Origin: Welwitschia mirabilis | Lineage: Eukaryota > Gnetophyta > Gnetopsida > Welwitschiales | Length of the DNA: 39,016 nt | Reading direction: 5' to 3' | NCBI GenBank assembly: GCA_051453625.1 | Contig: JBOZIK010000001.1 | Location: 228,776,100-228,815,115, forward strand | Shown here: piece by piece, positions 11,446 to 23,683 of the stretch | Layout of the letters: every line of letters begins with the position of its first letter | How positions within the stretch are numbered: the stretch's first letter is position 1 | Translations under genes and position numbers: made by a program | The notes under the pieces: model-generated | What the model was told of the DNA's origin: nothing | Database searches by the model: none | The model's input: only the letters and a program-made list of their open reading frames with translations

Positions 11446-12253
11446 TGATGATTGAGATTATATATTTGATATTCTTAATTTCATTATCTATGTATGTTTT
11501 AGATTTCTTATAAGTCTTGAATTGTTTCTTTTTGTTTCAATTCTTGAAGTATCTTGCCAAAATACCTATTCTGCCATACTAGAATCTATGAGATTTTCAT
11601 AGTTCTCATCCCATATCTTTTTATGATAGGTGGCAAATCTGGAGTCTAATTGCCAAGATGGCATGAGTTCCTAATGGATCATTGGATCTATAATGGTGGA
11701 TAAGAAAATCTTCTAATTTATTTTATCTCTTGAGCTATTGGAGTTAAATATCTGATTACATGAATAGTCAATATGTTAATTGTTATTTTGATGAGAGATA
11801 GATTCTATTTATTCTTAAGTGTGTGTCTTGCATTTTTATATGGAATGATGATTTTTCTTCTTGAAATAAAATTTGTTTATTGGAGGTCATACTTTTCAGT
11901 TATTATTTAATGGAATTTATTAAGATCTTGAATATTTTCCCATGTTTTTATGAAATATTTTATTAGATATAGAATGGAAAAATTGTGAATTCTTGAGAAT
12001 CTTCTTGGAATAAACTTGAATTTGTGAAAATTTCATTGGAAAGTTTTATTGGAAGATTTTGTAATAAGTTGATGTTTTCTTGAGTCTATAATAATTTTAT
12101 AAATTCTTGATATGGATGTTACAAAGTTTAAATTTCCTATCAATAATATAGATAGTTTTAACTAATGCTTTCATAGAGGAAAATAACGAGGATTTAATCC
12201 CTTACTAAATAAGGAATGTTTGTAAGTTTAGAATAAGAAAATTGGGTGTTACA

Positions 12254-12346
12254 TTTTGGATATTAAAGTCTCAAAATAAGTTTTAAAGTTTTTAACATAA
12301 GAAATTAGAGGTTTTTCAATTTGTTATTAGAGCATTGGAATATTTT
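12254..12346 (+). repeat. PBS-like double motif after LTR B
   Basis: The sequence TTTTGGATATTAAAGTC directly after the LTR end, and ATTTGTTATTAGAGCATTGG about 65 bases on, correspond to the first two of the three motifs after LTR A. The stretch ends in an 81-base gap. Beyond the gap, sequence no longer resembles that downstream of LTR A. Confidence 0.5.
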
Positions 12347-12427
12347 NNNNNNNNNNNNNNNNNNNNNNNNNNNNNNNNNNNNNNNNNNNNNNNNNNNNNN
12401 NNNNNNNNNNNNNNNNNNNNNNNNNNN
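12347..12427. other. Assembly gap (81 N)
   Basis: Similarity to block A ends at this gap, so the right boundary of block B cannot be fixed. Confidence 0.9.
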
Positions 12428-13075
12428 CTCATACTTTAAACATTACAATGGAATATTTTTTATTTCTAGGTTAACAATTAATTTTCTAATGTAGTATTTA
12501 TCATTAGCATTTTTTCTTTCAAGCTATCTGGTTTCATGTAAATACATATTCTAGCCATTGTCATTCTTACATTAAATTTGTATTTCTATTAAGTTTAACC
12601 AACCCTCTTAACATATCATTAAATTGCTTAAAAAAATATGGATGCCATGTTTTTAGATGAGGGTTTGAGATGCAAACCTAAAGTAGAATCTTTTTAAAAA
12701 TGTTAAATTTATCAAGAATGAAAGGAAATCATTTGGTTAGGGATAAACCTCTATAGCTAAAAATTAGAACCCTCCTATTAAAACCTTATTCATTTCTTCT
12801 TCAAAATCAAAAATGAAATATAATAATCCATATTTGAGAGGGATTACCTTACAACTTGCAAGAAACTTTTGATTATATCATAGACACATATTTTTAATAA
12901 ATGAAAGTCCTCCTTAGAATTAACATTTATCAATGAGGCTATTTCTAAAATGAGGCTTCAGATGCTTAGAGTGGTTGATGAGCATCTTTGTGTGGATGAT
13001 ATCTCCTTTATGCTTGAAACCAAAATCTAAGTTAGAAAGACTTTAGATTTGCTTCTCCTCATTAAATCCACACTG
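12428..13075. other. AT-rich DNA without recognised features
   Basis: I see no reading frame, repeat or element end in this stretch. It is placed between the end of block B and the CACTA-type remnant. Confidence 0.5.
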
Positions 13076-13160
13076 CACTATGAGAGGCGAAAGCATTTAC
13101 ACAAAGAACCTATAAAATAGGAAATACTTTGATGCACGAAATATGCATCAGAGGCGAAAC
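13076..13160 (+). mobile_element. Possible CACTA 5' terminus with subterminal repeats
   Basis: CACTATGAGAGGCGAAAGC starts with the CACTA pentamer typical of En/Spm superfamily ends. The nonamer GAGGCGAAA occurs twice (13084-13092 and 13151-13159), as subterminal transposase-binding repeats do. It lies about 0.9 kb upstream of a CACTA-type accessory gene in the expected orientation. I found no matching terminal inverted repeat at the other end, so this is tentative. Confidence 0.3.
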
Positions 13161-13939
13161 TGTCCTTCTATCTACCTCCACACATTCTAAAATCTAAACC
13201 CTAGATTTCTTGCTTTGTTTGTCCTCTCATTAGTGTTAATTCAATCTTGTAGTATTCTTTTTTTAATATTACTTTGTAGAATTGAGTTATGAAAATCTAA
13301 GTTATTAATGAAAATATGAGTTATTAATTGAATTCATCTTGGAAAAATTCAAAAACCCTCATTATGGTATTGATATTTTTAAATTATCAATAGATGCTAG
13401 TCTTAATTTATTTAATTTAATATTTAATTATATTTAAGTAACATAGACTTATTTTTCTTTAAGGTATGTTCGAAATCCAAACATATCCTTTGCATCTGTT
13501 GAGGGATGAGAGCCTTCTTATGAGTGAAAAACAGGGTATATTTTTTAAATTGAATTTACCTACATATGTAATATTTCATAATATTTTCTTATATTTAATA
13601 TTTTAAATTAATAGGATAAAATAAAAAGATAAAAAAATTGAGAAATAAAACCTTCTAATAATAAAGGATTTTCCAATATGCATATAGTTCTTTCACCATA
13701 TTTTGCATGTGCATGTATCGAGATTAAGTTTTACATAGGAAAATTATTAACTAATAAATATCTCTTTCTCTGTAGGTATTGATAATGCTAATGATTCTCC
13801 ACCACAAGAATAAATAATATGTGATAGTATTCTAGGTAATAATAAATGAATATTAAAAATCAATTAGCTCATCAATTTTTTATATTATTAATTACATATT
13901 TTATAACATGTAGAAGAAGATTCTAGCACCAAATCCATA

Positions 13940-15870
13940 AAAAAAGAAAATAAAAATGGCTAGATCTAACTAGAATTGGATTTCATAAGAAGATACAACT
14001 AATACAAAATGAAAAAGGTCAAATAGTTGATCCCTATAGAAAAAACTTATCATCTTGCTTGGGGAAAATAGTAATGGATGATAAAATTACATCAAAACAT
14101 TATAAAAAGTGGAGAGCAGTATCTAATCATTTCAAAATGATTTATGGAAGATGATGAAGGTATATTATTATTCATTAGCTATTTCATACACACACTTAAC
14201 TTGTAATTATTTTATTCCATGTTAACACATGTCAAACATATAGCAAAAAATTAAAGTATTTGAAAAGAATAAGGACTTCATATTCAAAAAGATGGGTAGA
14301 AGATGGCATGAATGTAAAAATAAAGTGGTAAGTAACTTCTATGATTCTTATAATAATGATTTAGACAAGATTACACATGTTTTTAAGGGATTTCAACCAT
14401 AATAATGGCAATAGATGATGGCAGACTTAGGTTCAAAAAGATGGTAGGTGTGTAAGAGGCCTTTCAAGAGTTTTAATATGGAATGCATTTTAAAAGAATT
14501 TTAAATATCTTTTTTAACATTTATATTTTCCATAATTTGATATTAATTAAGACAAAAAAATACAAGATGTAAGAGACAATAATTTTTACATCATATCGGT
14601 GGACAAAAACATATGAAATAAATAGAAGATGATATGATAATAAACTATTAAATTAATAGAATAAATATTTTTGCAATATGTTTTTCTAATGTTACAAATA
14701 ATACTTATTATAGAGACTTAAAATATATAATATATGAATGAAGATAGATTATGTGAATGTATGGGAAAAAGCACATATTAGTTCATATGTATCAATAGCT
14801 ATACCAGAAGCTATTAAAATTATTATAAGTAGTAATGATCTAATTTATACTATTCTAAACATAGATTGTTTGAATAACATATATATTGTTTAATACAAGA
14901 AAAAGTAAATAAAGTTATTAAAGATAACCCAAGTAGTATGTCAATTGCTAGAGATGATTACATTGCACATGTAAATTTAAGGTATCGATGCTTCTATAAT
15001 AATTAAAACTTTTTTTTTTTTGAAAAAAAAAAGGTTGGAGGTGGGTCAGGGGAGGAAGGGGGTTTGCTTATATGAGCTCATTCCAACTTATTCATATTTC
15101 AAATCAACTTAAAAGAAAAAAAAAGAACTTAAAGAAAATTTGCAAAAGATGGAAGTAAAACTTTAAAAAATTCTAGATATGTTGAAATAAGCAACTTTCA
15201 TGGGAAGAATGCAACATGATTTTCTATGATAAAAATATACATTTTATCATGTATTAACATGATTTTCAAAATATAAAATGGAATTAGCTTGGAGACCCTT
15301 CAATTTGATGACATGAATTCTTTCATGGCAGAAAACAATATCTTAATGAAGTTAATAGATGAATACATGTTCTTTACCTAGTTTAATGAGGTGAAAATAA
15401 TCATATTTACTTAAATATTTCTTTTGTTCTAGCTTAATGAAGGTAAACTATGTAGAATTAAAACTGGGGATGAGGAATTAAACATGAATTTATTACAAAA
15501 TATATCAAGTGGTTTAAAGCAATTTGATAATTAAAAGATTTAAACATATGACGCCTTATTTAAGTAATGGTTTAAGTTATTTGTTGCATTTCTAAAGTAT
15601 TTCTTCTTTTTCCATGATGACATTATCTCATCTTGTCAATTACTAGATGTGTACAATAACATTATAGAAAAAGGAGTAATTATGGGGAGGGATTTAAATT
15701 TTATGCTTAATAATAAAAAATTAAAAGAAGAATTTCTTACAGTATCTATGAAAGTAGTGAGAAATCCTGGAACACCATTAATAGTGCAACGAAAGATATG
15801 ACCACATTGAAGGAGATAAAAGAAGAGGTTATTGCATGATATTCACAACATGTTAAGAATGTGTAAAATA
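13940..15870 (+). pseudogene. CACTA (En/Spm) accessory protein remnant, Transposase_24-like
   Basis: Translated pieces follow the order of the plant transposon protein with Pfam Transposase_24 (Ptta/En/Spm). Piece one at about 13970-14148 reads NEKGQIVDPYRKNLSSCLGK and then KHYKKWRAV, matching the family's N-E-x-G-Q-P-I plus K-L-x-S-x-L-G signature and its W-R core. Piece two (about 14256-14445) has KKMGRRWHECKNKV, the G-K-x-W-x-x-x-K block. A piece near 14559-14634 resembles the family's basic T-A-G-x-K-S-F region, one at about 14740-14830 has VWEKAH, and the last (about 15650-15870) ends EVIAW plus SQHVKNV, like the A-W-P motif of the C-terminal domain. Stops, frameshifts and AT-rich intron-like spacers separate them. 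The gene is dead. Its cellular role is unknown even in intact elements, where it accompanies the TNPD-type transposase; I could not find that transposase nearby. Confidence 0.65.
15009..15062 (+). other. T/A hairpin followed by a G-rich cluster
   Basis: A run of twelve T, one G and ten A can fold on itself. It is followed at 15033-15062 by GGTTGGAGGTGGGTCAGGGG and then AGGAAGGGGG, seven G-runs in 30 bases. This meets the loose pattern for a G-quadruplex and stands out in DNA that is otherwise under one-third GC. It lies in a spacer of the CACTA-type pseudogene. Confidence 0.6.
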
Positions 15871-17721
15871 TTATAATATTTTAAATAGCTTAGATAACAT
15901 TTAATTTTCATGTTTAACATTATGTTTTCTAAATTTGTGGCTTATAGATGGATCATTTAAAAGTACAATAATTATCAGTAAAGAAAGAATGCATTCTAAA
16001 TAATAGTTATGACAATACTATGCCTGTTACAAGAATACTTTTAAATAATCCTACATCATTAGTTCCTCATGCATAGCTTTAAGGTAATTCATACAAACTT
16101 AAATTGGAACATATTACAATTTCTAACATTGAGTTATTTTTGAAGATAAGTTTCACCATAACTCTTGCTAATGTTAACATTAATGACATTACGTCTTGGC
16201 CCAAAATATATACTATAGTTATTTAATCTTCTATGTGATAGTTTTCTCTTTACTATATTTTGTAAAACATTGATACCATATAAAGACTTGTATCTTTAAT
16301 AGTTATTTGACATGATTGTTATTAGATACTTTTATAATAATAGCTGCTTTGTCCTTTGCTTTTGAAATTGGATATCTTTTTTTTCACTTTTTATATACTA
16401 AATAATTAATGCTACAGATAATTTATAATGTCCTCTAAAGACCATGTACTTTCACATATTCTTCATTGCATTTGGTTTATCAAATGCCCTGGTAGTCTCT
16501 TTCTTTTGTTAAGGCATTATTATCCACAAGTAAAGAATTTGTTCATCCCATTATATTTATAAATTCATAATAGAAAAGTATGCCTATATATTTGGATTTA
16601 TTTGAATATATGAAATGAAATAAGTAATGTATGAAATACCATTGGAATCCTTATGTATAGACTTTGTTTAATGTATAGTAGTTTTATATTATGGTTACAT
16701 AGATGTAATGCATGTTTTATATTGCATGAATGAATTGAATTATTCTCTTCATAATCTTTGCATTTATGTTTAACATCAATAATGCAAGAACCTTATCAAG
16801 ATTTGTGAAATGAATTTAAAAGACATAAAAAATAGATAAATAATAATTATTTATAAAGTACCCCTATTATGTATTCATGGATGCTAAAATAACTTATAAT
16901 AGAAGATAACCAATGTATTATATTGTTTAGTGAAGTTTTAAGTTTAGAACTTTAAAGTTATATTACATTATTTAGGAATCATATTAGTTTCTAATAATAT
17001 CCTCAAAATTTATGTTATACTGGATTCTATTTCTATTGTTAATTCTAGAATGTAACTAAGGCAGATATTAGATTAGTAAACACATATATTAATGGAGATT
17101 ATAGCTTCATGAATGAGAAAGAAGACCTTCTAAATGTGTTACTAGTACAAAATCAAGTTAATCTAGTTTTACTTTTATTATTTATTTTTATTATTATATA
17201 TTATTTCATGGTCTATAATTTTATACTTCCCTACCAAATTATTACTTTAATTTTGATGAGCTATTTTTGTGATGAATTGGCCATCAATTATTTATGTAAT
17301 TAAGGAAGTCACCAGATGACTATGTTATCAATAATTTGGCCATCAAATATCTATGGCCTCTTACACTATTAATTTTTTCTTTTAAGAAAAATTTAAAAAG
17401 CACTAAACCCTCTACTAATGTAGTGATTTAAACCTCTTAGATCCTAATTTCCCTAGGTGTCACCTATTTGCAAATGGTGATGATTACTCATGGGCTTATT
17501 ATGCTTTAAGGTTTCTCAAATTACAGCAGTATTTTTTATTTCAATGACTTGTCTTCTTTTAGATCTCATAGTATATATTCTTTGACACTTACTTTTAATT
17601 TTTCTCTCATTCTTATTTTTCTTAAGAGAGAGAGAATTAGAAGTAGAACTACTCATACTATTTTTTAACACTGATTCTCTAAATTGATGTTTGCTAATTA
17701 TATCTTCAAAATTCATTGCAC
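15871..17721. other. AT-rich DNA without recognised genes
   Basis: Two short clean ORFs occur (17109-17303 on +, strongly hydrophobic; 17516-17716 on -, Ser/Lys-rich). Neither resembles a known family and both are within what chance allows in AT-rich DNA. The minus one lies downstream of the decayed minus-strand frame at 17961-18381 and could be a further exon of it, but I cannot show this. Confidence 0.4.
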
Positions 17722-17804
17722 TACTATCTTAAGTATCTTAATATGTTACATATTATTTATATTACTATCTTAAGTACTTTAATATATTATACATTATTTT
17801 CATT
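17722..17804 (+). repeat. Two-copy tandem repeat, period 41
   Basis: ACTATCTTAAGTATCTTAAT at 17723 recurs as ACTATCTTAAGTACTTTAAT at 17764, each followed by ATGTTACATATTATTT-like sequence. Confidence 0.75.
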
Positions 17805-17960
17805 CTTTAGATAATGCTTTCAATGGATAATAAAATGAGATCTTCATTACATAATTCCTTTATATGTTAGCTCAAATCATAATGGATTGTTGTAACCTCT
17901 TTTTAAGATTTGCTATTATCTTTATTTGGCTTTAAATTGATGATTTGCTATACCACACTA

Positions 17961-18381
17961 CTTATATTTTTATTATTATTTTTCCCATAGTCCTTTTAAG
18001 TTCATCATCACCATTCAAAATTATTAGTTCATATTTTCTTGAAAATGCTATGATGTGGGATAAGAAGAACGTGATCATGGTCTTGGCCCTAAAACCCTTC
18101 TGATTTATTTGTCCTTAAAGAATGTTTTCAATTAGTGATTTTCATGATGCATAATTCTCAACTTCCATTGGTTGTAAATCATTTAGTATAAGAATCCTGA
18201 TAGGATATAGTACACTAGGCTTTGTTTCTATCCCTTTCCACACTTGAGCTTGATGTGCTACATCTTTGTATTCCTATCTCATTACTTCTATTTTAATTTT
18301 TATTCCTCTTATTTCTAGAGAAAATGTTCCAATATCATTTATAGATGTATTATTTCCATAATTACTTAAAGTATGTGCATA
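17961..18381 (-). pseudogene. Decayed minus-strand reading frame, unknown family
   Basis: Reading from 18381 down to a TAA at 17961, one frame stays open for about 140 codons apart from three internal stops (TAG, TGA, TAA). Each stop could be produced from a sense codon by one C-to-T or G-to-A change, as expected from methylated-cytosine decay. The translated text has protein-like composition, with Trp, Pro, Gln and acidic residues that AT-rich noise rarely gives: segments include DVAHQAQVWKGIETKPSVLY, LQPMEVENYAS and NQKGFRAKTMITFF. I recognise no domain. It may be an exon of a transposon-carried gene or a dead cellular gene fragment. Confidence 0.35.
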
Positions 18382-21300
18382 TGATAATATGAGAAATAAA
18401 AAAAAGGAATAATCGCTTTGAATGAAAATAGAATAAGTAGTTATAGTGTCTAAGAATAGGCTATAGGACTATAGCAGTTATAGTTTTGTAAACCATTCAA
18501 TTAATATGTAAATAGACTAATGTCTAAGCCCAAGATAATAGAATCATATTCCAATATTCTATACTAGATTAAAGGATTTAAGTCTTATAGGAAACTGAAT
18601 AGGATTTAGAAAAAATGTAAATGATTACAAATAAAATCTAACACATGATTAATCCAACCCTTATAAACTTGAAATCAAAAAAAGATATATTGTCTTAAAA
18701 CAAAATTAGTGAAAGATTAGTAGAGGCTATAAACCCACATCTAAATCATTACATGTGTGCTTTTCAAAACTTTCTTATAAAATTTTGTTTTTATTATAAT
18801 AGGATAAACAATTATACCAAATGGTACTAATACATTTCTATAATTATGTTGCTATTTGTTACTAAGTGAAAAGTAAGCTAAATGACTTAATGACCTTTCA
18901 AAACTTCTAGTAAATCTATTGAATGTTTACAATTTGTATTGCTATGTGTTTTTTATTACTAGATTAAAATAAGTCATGCACCACTCATAATGTTTTTTTT
19001 GTCAAGTCTTAATTCTCAATCATGGATGATCTCTCTAATGATCATGATTTGGAAGTTATGCTATATTGCTCTATATTGAATTGTATGTAATGAAGAACTA
19101 AAATTTGTATGCTTAAAACTAAGATGACTATGAAAGTAATTAACCAAAGTTTTTAAGTGGCTTTTATTGATGAATTAACATGAAAAATCCTTTAGAATAA
19201 AATGCATACTTGATATGAATAAAGACATGACATTTTTATTTCATTTATTATGCTATTACTTATTAGAAATATGTCTACTTTTTTTCTTCTAAAATATTTA
19301 TACTTTCTTTTTATTTTTTCATTTTTTAAGAGGGATTAATTACCTTCATAATGGACTAAATGTGATAAATCATGGAGACTTGAAACCTGAGTAAGCTATA
19401 AAAATCTATAAAATTTTCTCCAATTTCATTATGTTAAATGAAAAATAGTGAAAGCAAATTAAAGTCACTATTTAACAAACTTGGTTTTATCATTTGGCTT
19501 GATTTCTATGTTTATTCATCTTGTTTAGAGTTTTCATAAATGTATTTATGGTTAATTCAAATCATTTAAAGGTTAGGAATTTAAAGAGACCAATTGGATT
19601 ATAAAACCTAAATCCAAGCTAGTTATTTATTAAACATTTTTATATTAAAAATTACGAGATTTTTGTAATTGGTTATTATTAATTATGTTAAAATTTTTTC
19701 TAGCATAGAAAATTAGTATGTTAATCTCCACCTTGAAAGCAAAGTCACTTTTAGTTTATTTGCTATTTTGACCCTTTACAGAATATTTAGCAATTAAGAA
19801 ACGTGAGTGAAAAAGTAACTAATAAGCAGCATAATGTCAACTTGGTAAGATGATGGATTTTAAAGAAATGACTATAATATAAGTTCATATCATAATTATT
19901 AATTCTATTTTTTAATATTTTCTAATTAAGAATAATATATGTATAATTAAGATAGGAAGTTTTGTGCATTTTACAGATTTTTGGAATTTTTTCATTTGAT
20001 CTTCACATATTACACTAAAAATAAATGGATATTCAACATTTTAATCTTAGTATTTAATTATTTACAAATACATAAATATTTAAAAACTGCATCATAGCTT
20101 TTCCAAATAGTCAAAAATGTTTAAGTCTTTTCTGAATAGGAAAAAATATAACTATGATTAAGATGAACATGAAGTCTCAAGGCTCTACATTTGGTAAGAA
20201 GAGGCTACATCTAAAGATTTAACTAAAGACTTGGATTTATGTTATTCTCAATAAATGAAAGTTTACAAAAGATAAGATCACTGTTAAATGCTCTTAGATA
20301 AAACTTGTTAATACTGCTAAATTCAAAATCATTCTTTTCAACATTGTGTTATATGTTATTTTTGTTTTATTTCTGATTCTGCAATTGCTGCTCTTATCAT
20401 ATGAGATATCATTTTAAAAATATGATGTATTATTTCAATTCTTAGGGTTTCTAAAATGTATGATTAAATATCATATGTCTATGTCAAGCTTATTTTATTT
20501 TATTCCTAATTTAATCTATAAAATGTTATAACATGTTTTGTTTATAATATAGCCATTTTTCAACAAGATCTACTTGAAATAAATCCAACTACTATCTTCA
20601 TCATGCTTTTTCTAAATCTTGACTATCATTCAATTAACCTTTCTTCTCCTCCTTGTTATTCTCAAATAGAAATCATATTCTCAAGTATAAAAATATTTTT
20701 AAGATAGGGTTATTAATCTTGCAAAATAATTATATGTGCTTTTAAAACTTTACCTATGTAGCATAAATTTTAGTTTAAGCATTTGATGTTATTAAACTTA
20801 ATATGATTTAATATATTTAACATTTATTAAACTTTAAGTAAGCTGAAGAATGCATGATGATCTAAAAGATTGTGTTCGTTGTTAAAAGGAAATTACATCT
20901 ACTATTCAGATTTCTCTTATTAAAAGAATGAATAGTTCATTTCTAAAGAAGCTAGAGGACTTGATATTATATTATCTACATTCTTTTTTTTTAATTATTT
21001 TAAAGACCATCTGTAGTTAATTTCTCTTAAATTAGGGTATGCTTTTATCATATTTATTTATAATAATCTTACACATTTCTTAGCATATAAATAGAATTAA
21101 TAAATACCAAGAAGGTTATGAATAACATGAAAGAAATGGAATATTATTAATAGATTCTCTAAAATCAAAATTCTTATATTGCATAGTAAGTATTTAAAGA
21201 CATAACATAAGAATGCCTCTTATGAAATCTATTAATATGTATTTTAGTGATATAACTCTATAAGTTAGAAGGATATATTCATTGATATTCAAAAATGCAT

Positions 21301-23683
21301 TGCATTGTTTCCTCTAGAAGAAAAAATTTCATATTGATATTTAGATTTCTAGTCTCTATGATTTTCATAAACGGTAAGCAATTTCAAAAGGTTAATTAAA
21401 ACTATCAAGGAAGAATGATTTGATGAATACTCCACGAGAATTAAGAACAGGATAATACAAAATCTGTTTGAGATAAAACATTTTCATTATTTTAATGAAT
21501 TAGGTATTTTGGTCAAAGTTTAGCCTAGTGAAGAACATTGTTAAGGTTTAACATAGTTTGTAATAATTCCTTGTTATACCAAAAAGTGTAAATTTGAGAA
21601 TTAGCATAGACTATGAAGAAACTCAAGTGGATTATTTGTGAAAACACACAAGAACTAACACAAATAATAGAGAGGTAGTATTAAAATCTTATTATTTAGT
21701 TTATTGTCTATTCTATCTATTCTAAATTAGGTTCAAATTTGATAAATGATCCAACTAATTCCATGAGTTGTTACTACATATTAAGCTTTTCTAGTTTCCT
21801 AGGTTTTTAAAGTCATTACAACTAGAAAATATCTTTTAGGTAGGTTATCTAAAATTATTAGCCTTAATACATGTATCTTTAAATTCTAATTGATGAAAGA
21901 TGATTTTTTGTTTTCCATTTATAAGCTAAGAAACCATGTTTTGAGAATACTACTAAATAATTTTTTAAATTTGTTATAAAAATAGTGGATATGGTAGTAA
22001 AAACTTAGCAATTAGACAAACATGTTAATGTGAGGGTTACATTTCTAGTGGATACAACAAAATAGCATTTTACTACTGCTTTTAGGATTGTAATTCAAGT
22101 CTGTAGTTTTCCATTTAAGAAATAGTGGTGTACATTATGGGATATATCATTTTGAGTCTAAGATGATGAATTTATGATGATAGAAGTCTACTTGGTTAGT
22201 ATAAGTCATATCTATAAATCCATTAAAGGACATAGGCCTAATTGAAAAACCATAAGAAATCATGTATACTAAGAAGATTATTACATATGTGGCTAATTTG
22301 GTAAGATCCATGCTAAATGTGGCTAAGCAAGACTTAAATAGATGTAGATGTAAAAGATCTTACCAAATTACCTATTTTTATTTCAAATTGAACATGTAAT
22401 TGTTACTAAAATTTGGATTTTTTTTTCCATTAAGCTTGTACTAAAGCTATGTAAGAAATGCAAATAAGAATGTTAATAGTTTATCAACTCCTTTAATTAT
22501 TCTCTTTAGGTTGGATAAGTTGACATGGATAAAACAAGTGCATATTAAAGCATAACAACAAAAATATTTTATCTTATTTGAAACAACATTGCAACGTTTA
22601 GAAAGAATGCATGTAAATAAAACAAATAATATGAACATATATTTTTTTTCTTATTCAGTAATGGAAAATAAGAAGAAAATTCTAGTAAGTAGATTTGAAA
22701 ATGAAAATTAGTTTATTTTAGATTAACATATTATTATTACTAAACTATGATTATATTATAGATTTTCTAACAATCATATATCATTTCACAATGATACAAT
22801 GATTACAAACTTATGTCTTATTTCATTACTATGGTGTTTTGATCTAAATATATTTAATTTTTGATTAAATTGTATATATGTTTAACAAAAGTAAAAGCTA
22901 AATTGGTTAGTTTGGTATGGTAATTTTTATTTAAAATAATTTTTAATGTATTAGGATGGGAACATTCTAATTGTATTTTTAGAATATAGTTTTGTTAGTA
23001 TTGTTATTTTCATGTCTATGCCATAAATAATGAGGTGTAATGTATCTTACAGGGTATTTATTTGGATAGTAAAATTTTCTATATTCTTGTTATCTTAATA
23101 TTTGGATGATTTAATATTATATTACTTTATTGTAATTTTGTGTTTACATTTTTACAAAGATGAGATACTTTTACTTTCTTTCTTTCTTATGCTTTTATTT
23201 GCTGTATGATTTGGAGTTGGTTTTAGTTCTAGAAGTGAAGTTGAAAAATATTCAATAAGCCTTACAACATATTTATAGTCTTTATGTGGATGATTTCATA
23301 AAGAATTCACTTTATGTACTATCCTAACTATTTAAGTTAGTACTAGCTGGTCTTACTGCAGATACATATACCTAACCAGTTCAAGCCATGATTTTGTTTT
23401 ATCATTTCATGTATACAAAGGCCTTATTATTCATGTTGGAATGATTTAGGATTTATCTCCTATTTTAAGGTCCTAAATTGGGAAATAAGCATTTTGATCA
23501 TATCAAGTTTTATAAATGTTGGGGTATGATTTCTGATTAATACTTAAACTTTTTCATGCATATTTATTTATGATAATAATAAGATAATTATTAGATAATT
23601 TCATAATGAAAATAATGTATTTAAAATTAAATTGAAATATAATCCATAAAATAATGCCTTTTTTTTAATTCAAGCTATACCTT
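18382..23683. other. 5.3 kb AT-rich stretch, nothing recognised
   Basis: I scanned both strands for reverse transcriptase, integrase, transposase, rRNA and tRNA signatures and saw none that I could defend. One 63-codon minus-strand ORF (22447-22638) looks like a chance frame. The only structure noted is the 15-base inverted repeat at 22294-22370. Confidence 0.45.
22294..22370. repeat. 15-bp perfect inverted repeat
   Basis: TAATTTGGTAAGATC at 22294-22308 is the exact reverse complement of GATCTTACCAAATTA at 22356-22370, with a 47-base loop. The arms are not simple AT sequence, so a chance origin is less likely than for most hairpins here. Confidence 0.7.

Larger units (their letters stand above)
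10120..12253 (+). mobile_element. Ty3/gypsy-type LTR, copy B (5' end in gap)
   Basis: Collinear with LTR A from about 1602 and with LTR C from about 35385: TATA box, leader, minisatellite, a conserved 3' third around TGGAATGATGATTTTTCTTC, and the terminus GGGTGTTACA at 12253. This is the most complete copy of the minisatellite and 3' region, because A has a gap there. A short internal duplication of CTTCATGATGTTTTGTCTTC-type sequence is seen near 10325-10430, absent from A. The LTR is followed by PBS-like sequence, which is unexpected if B is simply a 3' LTR. Confidence 0.75.

Noticed and set aside
17109-17303. 64-codon hydrophobic + strand ORF as a membrane protein
   Set aside because: T-rich DNA yields Leu/Ile/Phe/Tyr-rich frames by chance; no start or splice context.
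17405-17430. GTAGTG as the right end of the CACTA element starting at 13076
   Set aside because: The adjoining bases do not match the proposed left terminus beyond the pentamer.
22447-22638. 63-codon minus-strand ORF
   Set aside because: Low-complexity composition, no family resemblance.
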